Notes: generated by a model not told the origin, from the sequence alone. Shown: positions 1-6,936, counted from the first letter of the stretch. The stretch is 13,080 bases of DNA from Lachnospiraceae bacterium (GCA_900770325.1 CAAGKE010000193.1:1-13080); one strand, 5' to 3'. Translations and numbers: made by a program.

Positions 1-15
1 CCCCCATAATTTCAT
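1..15 (-). CDS. 5' end of an unidentified gene running off the left edge
   Basis: Only five codons are inside the window, reading MKLWG on the minus strand from an ATG at 15-13. The start is supported by a full AAGGAGG ribosome binding site (complement of 24-30) eight bases upstream of the ATG. It lies just downstream of the serine hydrolase stop codon, on the same strand and with no terminator in the 33-base gap, so the two are probably co-transcribed. Product unknown. Confidence 0.5.
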
Positions 16-48
16 AAAGGGCTCCTCCTTAAATGTATCCGTTTCCGG

Positions 49-1581
49 TTAATTTGTATAATCAAAGTAAGATTCCCCAAGCATTGGGAATGCGCTGTCC
101 ATATTGAGGGGGAATCCGTCCGGATCAGACCATTCGGTTTCCGAACTGCTGCCGGATAATATCACGCTTCCGGAGGAAAATACTTCTGCCGCAGCTTCTT
201 CGGTATCCTCTGCGTCTGTTTCATCGGACACAATGGTATATTCTTTGTTTTCTTCTGTAGAAGCATTGTTATGTTCCAAGTCGTTTTCTGCTTCATCAGA
301 AGCAGCCGCATACTGTTCAGCTGCAAATAACTGGGCAAGCAGTGTGAAGGAATCTGTGGACAGATCCTGGTAATAGGCCGGGTCATTGAAAAAATCATAT
401 ACCGTGGAAGAAATTTCCTGAATGTGGGAAATTGCTTCATCCTTGCTGTCCCAGTCGCTGGAGAGAACACAGAGGATATAGTCGCTGTAGTCTCCATAGA
501 CGATAGCAGCATCGTTTTCCACCGTATCCATTTCTCCGGTTTTATTTCCTGCCTCCACACCTTCGGGAAGGCCGGCCGGAATTTTGTATCGGGTATGCTG
601 ATTGAGCATGAGGCTTTCGATTTCGTTACATATCCGTCGAGACCCCAGTTCGCGGCGATATACCAGTTCAAGGAATTTGCCGCAGTCTCTGGCGGTAATC
701 TGGTTGAAATGATCCGGGTCGCAAATGGTGGCGGAATTCTCAAAACCATTAAATTCGTGGGTCTGAGAACTGTAGCCGTGACGGCTTATGTAAGAATTCA
801 CTTTTGCGATTCCATCCGCATAGCTGCCTTCTCCCAAAAGGGCCAGAAGCCGGTTGGAGGCTTCGTTGCTGCTGTCACAGATCATATTTGTCATCAGATC
901 TGTCAGTTCAGAGGTTCGTTCCAGTTCCTGCTGATCGATGGCCTCATAGACTGTTCCGAGGATAAAAAGCTTCATGACACTGGCGGATTTCATGGGAACA
1001 TCCTGAATAACAAAGGATTCATCCGTAGTAAGATTTTTGGTATAGATGGACCAGCTGCCGCTGTAGGTTTCCGTCAGGCTGGTAATCCTCTGCTCCAGAG
1101 TCTGAATGGTCTTTGGGGTCTGATTTGGAAGCGGACAGCCAGGCAGCTGCCGGCAGTTTAATGGAGTACGCAATATTGAGGTTCCGGAACCGGCGGAAGA
1201 ATCTGACAGAGAATCTTCGGGAAGCTTCATGGCAAAGGTGAAATCCTCCCCGTATCGGATTCGGAGCTGAATGAGCTCCTTCAGAAGCTTTCGCTCTTCT
1301 GAAGAATAGGACAGCAGCAGAGACAGGCTTTCGTCTGACAGGGTGATTTCTTCTTCCGAGCCGTTCTGCGTCACAAGAACATATGAGCCTGGGCTGTCCT
1401 GTTCCACAAGAACGTATGAGCCGGAGTCAGCCTGTTCAGCAAGGACTTCCTCTTCAGATCCGGTTTGTTTTGTCGGAATTTCAGCCTGGACTGTCCAGGC
1501 TGAAATGCAGGACAGAAAGCCGCAGCAGATCAGTGCAGGCTTTCTGAAATGTTTCATGTATGTATTCATTCGTTTTTTCAT
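49..1581 (-). CDS. Secreted serine hydrolase, class A beta-lactamase-like fold
   Basis: A 510-residue protein with a signal peptide: basic residues 1-14, a hydrophobic core at about 16-31, and a likely cut after VQA (residue 33). Residues 42-78 are a low-complexity linker made of about 11-residue repeats (GSYVLVEQ, GSYVLVTQ, with GSEEE at both ends). The catalytic domain is at about 160-400 and has the three penicilloyl-serine enzyme motifs: SVMK (S201, K204), SSN (237-239) and KTG (347-349). I see no clear Glu166-type omega loop; the matching region reads DPDHFNQITARD. A cell-wall or penicillin-binding-like hydrolase is therefore more likely than a true beta-lactamase. Residues 425-510 are an acidic, Ser/Glu-rich tail with no wall-sorting signal. 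The ATG at 1581 has a GAGGT ribosome site close upstream. The fold is well supported; the substrate is unknown. Confidence 0.85.
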   Translation of the reverse strand: MKKRMNTYMKHFRKPALICCGFLSCISAWTVQAEIPTKQTGSEEEVLAEQADSGSYVLVEQDSPGSYVLVTQNGSEEEITLSDESLSLLLSYSSEERKLLKELIQLRIRYGEDFTFAMKLPEDSLSDSSAGSGTSILRTPLNCRQLPGCPLPNQTPKTIQTLEQRITSLTETYSGSWSIYTKNLTTDESFVIQDVPMKSASVMKLFILGTVYEAIDQQELERTSELTDLMTNMICDSSNEASNRLLALLGEGSYADGIAKVNSYISRHGYSSQTHEFNGFENSATICDPDHFNQITARDCGKFLELVYRRELGSRRICNEIESLMLNQHTRYKIPAGLPEGVEAGNKTGEMDTVENDAAIVYGDYSDYILCVLSSDWDSKDEAISHIQEISSTVYDFFNDPAYYQDLSTDSFTLLAQLFAAEQYAAASDEAENDLEHNNASTEENKEYTIVSDETDAEDTEEAAAEVFSSGSVILSGSSSETEWSDPDGFPLNMDSAFPMLGESYFDYTN

Positions 1582-1609
1582 TCGATTACCTCATTTTTAT
1601 TTACCATCC

Positions 1610-1639
1610 ATCATAACACTGAAGGGAGCCGGTTGTAAA
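1610..1639 (-). promoter_or_regulatory. Probable sigma-A promoter of the serine hydrolase gene
   Basis: Read on the minus strand, TTTACA (complement of 1634-1639) is followed after 18 bases by TATGAT (complement of 1610-1615). Transcription would start near 1603, giving a leader of about 20 bases before the ATG at 1581. Each hexamer differs from consensus at one position. No experimental evidence. Confidence 0.55.
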
Positions 1640-1670
1640 GAATTTCTGGGTATGGTAAACTGGAAATAAT

Positions 1671-1746
1671 ATTTGCAGGTAACTGTTCATGTGCATCCCC
1701 AGAACGACGTTTCGATAATGCCGCGTGAACAGTAACATTTGCAGGT
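1671..1746. repeat. Short insertion-like repeat with inverted ends and flanking direct repeats
   Basis: ATTTGCAGGT occurs at 1671-1680 and again, identical, at 1737-1746. Between them is a 56-base segment whose ends are inverted: GTAACTGTTCATG at 1679-1691 pairs with CGTGAACAGTAAC at 1724-1736 with two mismatches in 13. The left part (1679-1711) matches the 33-base unit repeated at 12950-13015. The layout resembles a miniature mobile element with a target duplication, though the ends and direct repeats partly overlap. It sits just upstream of cobO. Confidence 0.55.
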
Positions 1747-1787
1747 TACGGTGAACAGGAAACCAGAAGTTGGAGGTGCGGTAAAAA

Positions 1788-2348
1788 GTGGCTGAAAACA
1801 GGGAAGAAAAGAAAGCGAGAAAAGGCACGGGACTGGTGCACATTTATTGTGGAAACGGGAAGGGAAAAACGACAACAGGTATGGGCCTTTGTATCCGGGC
1901 TGCCGGCTTTGGCTACCGGGTGCTGGTCTATCAGTTCATGAAAAATAATTCCACAAGTGAACGGAAAGTATTGGAGAAGGTGGAGAATATTACGCTTTTG
2001 AAAGGGCTGGATCAGGAGAAATTCAGCTTTCAGCTTACCCCGGAGGAGAAGCAGGAACGGCTGGATTTCTATAACAGCCAGTTTAAAAGGGTTACACAAA
2101 TGGCAGCGGAAGAGGAGTATGATGTACTGTTTCTGGATGAGACTGTGTATGCGATTCGGGCAGGGCTGCTGGATGAGGCGCTGGTGATTGATTTCCTGAA
2201 AGAGAAGCCAGACAAGCTGGAGGTGATCCTGACAGGGCAGGATCCCAGCCGGGTATTGATGGAGCAGGCAGACTATGTATCGGAAATACGCAAAATAAAA
2301 CATCCCTTTGACTGGAAGCAGCCGGCCAGGGATGGTATCGAACGGTAA
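1788..2348 (+). CDS. cobO: Cob(I)yrinic acid a,c-diamide adenosyltransferase (CobO/BtuR family)
   Basis: This 186-residue protein transfers the adenosyl group of ATP to reduced corrinoids, making coenzyme B12-type cofactors in the cytoplasm. It carries the family P-loop GNGKGKTT at residues 22-29, a Walker B-like segment YDVLFLDE at 111-118, the typical GLLDEALVIDFL stretch, and the C-terminal pattern ADYVSEIRKIKHPF leading to GIER. Length is normal for the family. The start is a GTG at 1788 with TGGAGGTG nine bases upstream; no better in-frame ATG exists. No other cobalamin gene and no B12-box riboswitch is visible nearby, so it appears to be an isolated salvage or activation gene. Its promoter is unclear: a weak TTGTAA/TAAACT pair lies at 1633-1661 on the far side of the repeat element. 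The TGQDPS segment replaces the more usual TGRxAP. Confidence 0.93.
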   Translation: MAENREEKKARKGTGLVHIYCGNGKGKTTTGMGLCIRAAGFGYRVLVYQFMKNNSTSERKVLEKVENITLLKGLDQEKFSFQLTPEEKQERLDFYNSQFKRVTQMAAEEEYDVLFLDETVYAIRAGLLDEALVIDFLKEKPDKLEVILTGQDPSRVLMEQADYVSEIRKIKHPFDWKQPARDGIER

Positions 2349-2359
2349 AAATGAGGAGT

Positions 2360-2381
2360 GCCCCGGCGTGACCACCGGGGC
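2360..2381 (+). terminator. Hairpin just after cobO, possible weak terminator
   Basis: GCCCCGG at 2360-2366 pairs perfectly with CCGGGGC at 2375-2381, with an 8-base loop, 11 bases after the cobO stop. The following TATTATGAAAAAATTT has no proper T run, so termination may be partial or the hairpin may mainly stabilise the mRNA end. Confidence 0.4.
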
Positions 2382-2406
2382 TATTATGAAAAAATTTATC
2401 AATATG

Positions 2407-2424
2407 TGTAATGAAACCATTACA
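2407..2424. promoter_or_regulatory. Perfect inverted repeat, operator-like
   Basis: TGTAATG, four bases, CATTACA: two perfect 7-base half sites in an AT-rich spacer. The size and symmetry fit a dimeric repressor site, but no regulator gene is nearby and I cannot name a matching family. It could also be a small RNA hairpin. Confidence 0.3.
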
Positions 2425-2476
2425 ACATAATTTCGAGAATTCCTTCTCAAGAACTATTATTACTATACAAAAGAAA

Positions 2477-2497
2477 TGTGAACAAACTGTGAACAAA
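2477..2497. repeat. Two TGTGAACAAA direct repeats one helical turn apart
   Basis: TGTGAACAAA occurs at 2477-2486 and 2488-2497, an 11-base period. Read on the minus strand the core is TTGTTCACA, which differs at one position from the DnaA-box consensus TTATNCACA. The sites sit in the most AT-rich part of the spacer. Protein binding is inference only. Confidence 0.35.
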
Positions 2498-2585
2498 AGA
2501 TAAAAATATAATAAATTTAACAAAAATGATTTAAAAAACAAAAATTTGTTAGTAATTATACACATAGGATGATGCAAAGGTAATT

Positions 2586-2714
2586 GTGAGAAAGGAGAAA
2601 AAGACAAAAGGAGGGAATAACAGATCAGATGGGCAGAGGACGGCTGATACGGGAAGCAATTGCGGCAATGGAATATTTCTGCAGCCGGGCTTTGGATCCG
2701 GAAATCCGGGCTGA
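2586..2714 (+). CDS. Doubtful small ORF, 42 codons, GTG start
   Basis: GTG at 2586 has AAAGG five bases upstream and opens a 42-codon frame starting with Arg/Lys-rich residues (MRKEKKTKGG) and ending Gly-rich. It overlaps in another frame the ORF at 2629-2808, so at most one of them is likely to be real. No homology recognised. It ends before the terminator at 2741-2773, which is compatible with a short transcript. Confidence 0.2.
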   Translation: MRKEKKTKGGNNRSDGQRTADTGSNCGNGIFLQPGFGSGNPG

Positions 2715-2808
2715 CAGCAGCGCGCGAACGGTAACCAGAAGGGAAACGCTGCAAAGTGCAGCATCCCTTTTTTCTTGCCATTTGTTTCGTCGGGTGCTAA
2801 AATTATAA
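2629..2808 (+). CDS. Doubtful small ORF, 59 codons
   Basis: ATG at 2629 opens a 59-codon frame beginning MGRGRLIREAIAAMEYF. A strong AAGGAGG lies at 2608-2614, but 14 bases from the ATG, longer than usual. The frame reads straight through the terminator hairpin at 2741-2773 and into the deoB promoter, which argues against its full length being coding. Residues 1-40 (2629-2748) have coding-like composition and could be a gene fragment. No family recognised. Confidence 0.25.
   Translation: MGRGRLIREAIAAMEYFCSRALDPEIRADSSARTVTRRETLQSAASLFSCHLFRRVLKL
2741..2773 (+). terminator. Rho-independent terminator upstream of deoB
   Basis: GGGA-AAC-GCTGCA, a three-base loop AAG, then TGCAGC-A-TCCC, followed by six T (2768-2773). 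It ends whatever transcript crosses the spacer (cobO read-through or the small ORFs) just before a separate deoB promoter. Confidence 0.8.
2775..2803 (+). promoter_or_regulatory. Sigma-A promoter of deoB
   Basis: TTGCCA (2775-2780), a 17-base spacer, and TAAAAT (2798-2803); each hexamer matches consensus at five of six positions. It starts two bases after the T run of the preceding terminator, so deoB is transcribed independently. The start would be near 2810, with a leader of about 105 bases. Confidence 0.65.
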
Positions 2809-2915
2809 AAAATACTATGGAGAAATGAATGTAAAGAAGTAGGATGAAAGCGGAAAATATTTCTGAACTGCAGTAAGGGGCAGACAGAGATTATGATTTA
2901 GAAAGGAGATCGGAC

Positions 2916-4091
2916 ATGAGTGTAAAGCGGGTTTTTGTAATTGTTTTGGACAGCTATGGAATAGGTTATCTGCCGGATGCGGATAAATTTGGAGATGTGG
3001 GAGCCAATACACTGGCTACGATCGTAAAATCAGACCGGTATGATACCCCTAATATGAAAAAAATGGGGCTTTTTAATATTGATGGTGTTACCTGCAGGGA
3101 AGGAGTGGAGGCACCCATTGGTTCCTACGGGCGGATGGCAGAGTCCTCTATGGGAAAAGATACCACCATCGGGCACTGGGAGATCGCGGGGATGATCTCA
3201 CCAAATCCGCTGCCTACTTACCCCAATGGATTTCCGGAGGAGATATTGAAAGAATTTTCAGAACAGACCGGGCGGGGGGTTCTCTGTAATAAGCCCTATT
3301 CCGGAACAGATGTGATCCGGGATTATGGAGAGGAGCATTTGAAAACCGGGGATCTGATCGTATATACCTCTGCGGATTCTGTTTTTCAGATCGCAGCTCA
3401 TGAGGAGGTGGTTCCTCTGGAGGAGCTGTACCGGGACTGCCGGAGTGCAAGGGAAATTCTGCATGGAGAGCATGGAGTGGGCCGTGTGATTGCCAGACCG
3501 TTTGTGGGAAAGACGGCTGCTGATTTTACCAGAACGCGAAACCGTCATGATTTTTCACTGGTACCGCCCAAGAAGACTATGATGGTGAGTCTGAAGGAGC
3601 ATGGACTGGATACCTATGGTGTGGGAAAAATTTATGATATCTTTGCAGGGCAGGCCCTTGATCATACGGTATCGATTACCAGCAATGAGGATGGTATGGA
3701 AAAGACACTGGCTTATATGGATGAAGATTTCCATGGACTGTGTTTTGTAAATCTGGTGGATTTTGATATGATGTATGGTCATAGAAACGATATTGACGGG
3801 TATGCGAATGCGGCTGCGGTATTCGACCGTCAGCTTGGTCAGTTTATGGAAAAGATGAAAGAGGATGATGTGGTGATCATTACGGCTGACCATGGCTGTG
3901 ATCCCGGCTTTCCGGGTACAGACCATTCCAGAGAGTATACCCCCATGCTGATCTATGGAGATCAGGTAAAGGCAGGTGTGTCCATCGGAACCCGGAAGAC
4001 GTTTGCGGATATTGCGGCTACAGTGCTGGATATGCTGGGTGTGAATGAGAGCCTGGATGGCACCTCCTACTGGCCGGAGGTACGTAAGTAA
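2916..4091 (+). CDS. deoB: Phosphopentomutase
   Basis: A 391-residue cytoplasmic enzyme that interconverts ribose or deoxyribose 1-phosphate and 5-phosphate, linking nucleoside breakdown to central carbon metabolism. It belongs to the alkaline phosphatase superfamily and needs Mn. The sequence shows the expected metal and catalytic residues: D12 (VLDSYGIG), the phosphorylated Thr84 in KDTTIGHWEI, D284 and H289 in VDFDMMYGHRND, D325-H326 in TADHGCDPG, and H337 in GTDHSREY. The cap domain lies in the middle, at about residues 95-215. Length is normal. The ATG at 2916 has AAAGGAGAT close upstream. No other deo gene is adjacent, so it is probably a single-gene unit. Confidence 0.97.
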   Translation: MSVKRVFVIVLDSYGIGYLPDADKFGDVGANTLATIVKSDRYDTPNMKKMGLFNIDGVTCREGVEAPIGSYGRMAESSMGKDTTIGHWEIAGMISPNPLPTYPNGFPEEILKEFSEQTGRGVLCNKPYSGTDVIRDYGEEHLKTGDLIVYTSADSVFQIAAHEEVVPLEELYRDCRSAREILHGEHGVGRVIARPFVGKTAADFTRTRNRHDFSLVPPKKTMMVSLKEHGLDTYGVGKIYDIFAGQALDHTVSITSNEDGMEKTLAYMDEDFHGLCFVNLVDFDMMYGHRNDIDGYANAAAVFDRQLGQFMEKMKEDDVVIITADHGCDPGFPGTDHSREYTPMLIYGDQVKAGVSIGTRKTFADIAATVLDMLGVNESLDGTSYWPEVRK

Positions 4092-4102
4092 GGCTGCCGT
4101 TT

Positions 4103-4200
4103 GGTTACTGTTTATGTACCACTGTTCCTCGAGGTATTTTCGCGCAGAATGCGCGCAAAATCCCGGGGGCAGTAAGCGTGTTACTGTTACTATGAACAGC
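4103..4200. repeat. Dispersed repeat with inverted ends, deoB downstream spacer
   Basis: The first 31 bases (4103-4133, beginning GGTTACTGTTTATGTACC and ending CTGTTCCTCGAG) match 11269-11299 with two differences. CTGTTTAT at 4108-4115 and ATGAACAG at 4192-4199 form near-inverted ends. Inside is a GC-rich hairpin, TTTTCGCGCA at 4137-4146 against TGCGCG-C-AAAA at 4150-4160. A further GTTACTGTT occurs at 4180-4188. The hairpin may also serve as the 3' end of the deoB transcript. A near-palindrome CAGGCAATTGTCTG lies just beyond, at 4238-4251. Confidence 0.5.
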
Positions 4201-4282
4201 GACGCCGGCTGCGCCGTTTACAGCGATGGAATAAAATCAGGCAATTGTCTGAGCAGCATAAAAACATTGGGAGGAAAGGCAG

Positions 4283-5989
4283 ATGACAGTAGAAAGGGAA
4301 GAGGAGATTCAGATGAAGCAGGGGAGTGCCAGGAAAAGGACGGTCTGTGTGGTAGGACACAAAAATCCGGACACAGATTCCATCTGTTCCGCTATTTCCT
4401 ATGCTCATTTGAAAAATCAGAGGGAGGATGGAAATCATTATGTGGCTGCCCGGGCCGGGCAGGTATCAGCGGAGACTCAGTATGTACTGGAACATTTTGG
4501 CGTGGAACAGCCCCTTTATCTGGATAACATCGGAACCCGGGTAAAGGATATGGAGATCCGGGAGGTGCCGGGGGTACGAAGCAATATTTCCATCCGGAAC
4601 GCATGGTCGCTGATGCGGGGACAGAATGTGTTTACGCTTCCCATTACAGACGAAGAGGATCATCTGCATGGCCTGATTACGATTAATGATATTGCAAAGT
4701 CCTACATGGAGGAACGGGACAGCGCCATTGTATCCATTGCAAAGACACCTTACAAAAATATTCTGGAAACTCTGAATGCGCAGATGGTGGTGGGAAATGA
4801 GGAGGATTCCTTTGAGCAGGGGAAGGTGATCATTGCCGCTGCCAATCCGGATGTGATGGAGAATTATATTGAAGAGCATGATATGGTAATTCTGGGCAAT
4901 CGTTATGAATCTCAGCTATGCGCGATCGAGATGAATGCGGGCTGTATCGTGGTATGTCTGGGAGCTCCTGTATCCCGGACGATTCAGCATATGGCGAAGG
5001 ATCATGGCTGTAAGGTGATCGTGACACCGCTGGATACCTATGAGGTGGCCCGTCTCATTAACCAGAGCATGCCGGTGGAATTCTTCATGAAAAAGGAGAA
5101 TCTGATCGCATTCCATGTATCGGATTATACCGATGAGATCCGGGAGATCATGTCTAAAAAGCGGTATCGTGATTTCCCGATCCTGGATAAAAAGGGCTGC
5201 TATATTGGAATGATCTCCCGCCGGAACCTGCTGGGTGTGCGGAAACGTGCGGTTATTCTGGTGGATCATAACGAGATTACTCAGGCGGTGGACAATGTAC
5301 AGGATGCGGAAATACTGGAGATCATTGACCATCATCGGCTGGGAGCCCTGGAGACTATGACACCGGTCTATTTCCGTAACCAGCCGGTGGGATGTACAGC
5401 TACCATCGTATATCAGATGTATTGTGAGCAGCAGGTGGAGATTCCGCGGGAAATTGCCGGATTGCTGTGCAGTGCTATTTTATCGGATACCCTTATGTTC
5501 CGTTCCCCCACCTGTACGGAGATGGATCGGATCGCGGCCAGAGCTCTGGCGGAAATCGCCGGAATTCAGTGCGAGGATTTTGCCCGGGAGATGTTTGCGG
5601 CAGGCAGTGATCTGCGGGGCAAGACACCGGAGGAGATTTTTTATCAGGATTTTAAGAAGTTTGAGATCGGAGATAAAAATCTGGGAATCGGGCAGATCAC
5701 ATCCATGAGTCAGAAGGAGCTGGATGAGATCAAAGCCCGGATGGTGCCGTTTCTGGAGAAAGCATATAAAGAGCATGAACTGGATATGATGATCTTTATG
5801 CTGACCAATATTATCGAGGAATCTACGGAAATGCTGTGCTATGGGGAAAATTCCAGTGAGCTGGTGGAGGATGCCTTCCCGCCGGTGAAGGTGGTGAATA
5901 ACGCAGCAATCGTGCCGGCGGTGGTTTCCAGAAAGAAGCAGGTGGTTCCGGCACTGATATCTGCGATGAACCGAAGCAGTGAGGTGTAG
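4283..5989 (+). CDS. Manganese-dependent inorganic pyrophosphatase, family II with CBS and DRTGG domains
   Basis: A 568-residue enzyme that hydrolyses pyrophosphate to phosphate. The DHH-type N-terminal catalytic part shows GHKNPDTDS (H26, D30, D32). It is interrupted by a regulatory insert: a CBS motif at about 93-145, a DRTGG-type domain at about 150-265, and a second CBS motif at about 270-320. The catalytic part then resumes with VDHN (328-330), the IIDHHRLG box (D349, H350, H351) and SDT (401-403). The C-terminal DHHA2 domain ends with SRKKQ (549-553). In this family the CBS pair binds adenine nucleotides and the DRTGG-containing forms also respond to diadenosine polyphosphates; that is family knowledge, not visible here. 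The ATG at 4283 has GGGAGG seven bases upstream; an ATG at 4313 preceded by GAGGAG is an alternative giving a more usual N-terminus. It is followed after five bases by the flavin reductase gene. Confidence 0.95.
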   Translation: MTVEREEEIQMKQGSARKRTVCVVGHKNPDTDSICSAISYAHLKNQREDGNHYVAARAGQVSAETQYVLEHFGVEQPLYLDNIGTRVKDMEIREVPGVRSNISIRNAWSLMRGQNVFTLPITDEEDHLHGLITINDIAKSYMEERDSAIVSIAKTPYKNILETLNAQMVVGNEEDSFEQGKVIIAAANPDVMENYIEEHDMVILGNRYESQLCAIEMNAGCIVVCLGAPVSRTIQHMAKDHGCKVIVTPLDTYEVARLINQSMPVEFFMKKENLIAFHVSDYTDEIREIMSKKRYRDFPILDKKGCYIGMISRRNLLGVRKRAVILVDHNEITQAVDNVQDAEILEIIDHHRLGALETMTPVYFRNQPVGCTATIVYQMYCEQQVEIPREIAGLLCSAILSDTLMFRSPTCTEMDRIAARALAEIAGIQCEDFAREMFAAGSDLRGKTPEEIFYQDFKKFEIGDKNLGIGQITSMSQKELDEIKARMVPFLEKAYKEHELDMMIFMLTNIIEESTEMLCYGENSSELVEDAFPPVKVVNNAAIVPAVVSRKKQVVPALISAMNRSSEV

Positions 5990-5994
5990 AGAGG

Positions 5995-6930
5995 ATGGTT
6001 TCAGCAGGGAAAGATTTTCTTAAAGGGAACGATAAGGCCAGGGAAACGAGAAAGAATGCGAAATTAAAGGAAAGAAGGAATGCCGGGCTCCAAAGGGCGG
6101 AAAACCGGAGAAATGCGGAACGGAGAGACCGGAAGAAGCTGAAGGATGCGGAACTGAAAGACACAGAACCGAAAGACGCAGAACCGAAAGACGGGAAGAG
6201 GCCGAAAGACGCGGAACCGAAAGACGGGAAGAGGCCGAAAGACGCGGAACGGAGAAAACGGAAGAAGCCGAAAGCCCCGGAACTGAGAAACGGAAAGAGC
6301 CGGAAGGTTTCGATGGGGGCGGATGAAACGGGAGAAAGCGGAAGCCGGACGGTAAATGCGGGTGAACGGGAAATATGGCGGCCCGGGAATATGCTGTATC
6401 CTCTTCCGGCAGTAATGGTAAGCTGTGCGAGACCCGGTGAAAGGCCGAATATCATTACGATTGCCTGGACGGGAACCATCTGTTCTTCTCCGGCAATGGT
6501 ATCGATCTCTGTGCGTCCGGAACGATATTCCTACGATATCATAAAGGAGACCGGGGAATTTGTGATCAATCTGACTACAGAGAGGCTGGTTCGGGCTGCG
6601 GATTTCTGTGGAGTCCGCTCCGGACGGGATGTGGATAAATTTCAGGAAATGCACCTGACTGCCGGGAAGGCATCGGTGGTGCAGGCGCCGGTTATTCTGG
6701 AGAGTCCGGTGAACATTGAGTGCCGGGTAGAACAGATTTTGGAGCTGGGATCCCACCATATGTTTCTGGCCCGGGTGGAGGCGGTGGATATAGACAGCCG
6801 ATTCCTTTCGGAAAATGGAAGGTTCGAATTGAACAAATCCGGGCTGGCAGTTTACTCTCATGGTGAATATTTTGGCCTTGGAGAGAAGTTAGGCAGTTTT
6901 GGTTATAGTGTAAAACGCCGGAAAAATTAA
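5995..6930 (+). CDS. Flavin reductase-like FMN-binding protein with a charged N-terminal extension
   Basis: The frame is 311 codons. Residues from about 121 on form a flavin reductase/flavoredoxin-type domain: WRPGNMLYPLPAVMVSCARP, then ISVRPERYSYDIIKETGEF, FCGVRSGRDVDKF, the SPVNIECRV segment, GSHHMFLARV, and the ending HGEYFGLGEKLGSFGYS. Such proteins bind FMN and pass electrons from NAD(P)H or partner proteins; the partner is unknown. Residues 1-106 are almost entirely Lys, Arg, Glu, Asp, Pro and Ala, with a tandem PKDAEPKDGKR repeat, and are not part of the family. The ATG at 5995 can use GAGGTG at the very end of the pyrophosphatase gene, suggesting translational coupling. An in-frame ATG at 6313 (residue 107), preceded by GGAAGG, would give a normal-length protein of about 205 residues. 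Which start is used is open; the domain call is secure. Confidence 0.88.
   Translation: MVSAGKDFLKGNDKARETRKNAKLKERRNAGLQRAENRRNAERRDRKKLKDAELKDTEPKDAEPKDGKRPKDAEPKDGKRPKDAERRKRKKPKAPELRNGKSRKVSMGADETGESGSRTVNAGEREIWRPGNMLYPLPAVMVSCARPGERPNIITIAWTGTICSSPAMVSISVRPERYSYDIIKETGEFVINLTTERLVRAADFCGVRSGRDVDKFQEMHLTAGKASVVQAPVILESPVNIECRVEQILELGSHHMFLARVEAVDIDSRFLSENGRFELNKSGLAVYSHGEYFGLGEKLGSFGYSVKRRKN
6169..6267 (+). repeat. Tandem 33-base repeat in the flavin reductase extension
   Basis: Two nearly identical 33-base units (6169-6201 and 6202-6234, one base different) encode PKDAEPKDGKR twice. A third, diverged unit at 6235-6267 encodes PKDAERRKRKK. A partial earlier version (LKDTE) precedes them at 6154-6168. 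The strand is strongly purine-rich. The unit length is a multiple of three, so copy-number change would keep the frame. Confidence 0.85.
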
Positions 6931-6936
6931 TTTTTA

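Larger units (their letters stand above)
2349..2915 (+). other. AT-rich spacer between cobO and deoB
   Basis: From about 2385 to 2580 the DNA is extremely AT-rich: by hand count only 25 of 120 bases at 2461-2580 are G or C. It holds an inverted repeat (2407-2424), a second imperfect palindrome around GAGAATTCCTTCTC (2434-2447), and a direct repeat (2477-2497). Composition then rises sharply at about 2620-2760, where two overlapping small ORFs and a terminator lie. The deoB promoter and a leader of about 105 bases fill the rest. No convincing long gene is present. Confidence 0.7.

Noticed and set aside
424..1161. Plus-strand 245-codon frame antisense to the serine hydrolase
   Set aside because: No family features and no start signals; the minus-strand gene has all three catalytic motifs in this span.
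1590..1787. Cobalamin riboswitch upstream of cobO
   Set aside because: No B12-box or related conserved core found by eye; the interval is filled by the repeat element and a divergent promoter.
2600..2773. T-box or other known riboswitch controlling deoB
   Set aside because: No T-box core or other riboswitch consensus seen, and deoB has its own promoter downstream of the terminator, so the terminator cannot attenuate it from that promoter.
5823..6479. Minus-strand 218-codon frame with FGSASFGLFPS-type repeats, and another at 6064-6861
   Set aside because: Mirror image of the purine-rich tandem repeat and the flavin reductase gene; no ribosome site, and the opposite strand has a clear protein family.
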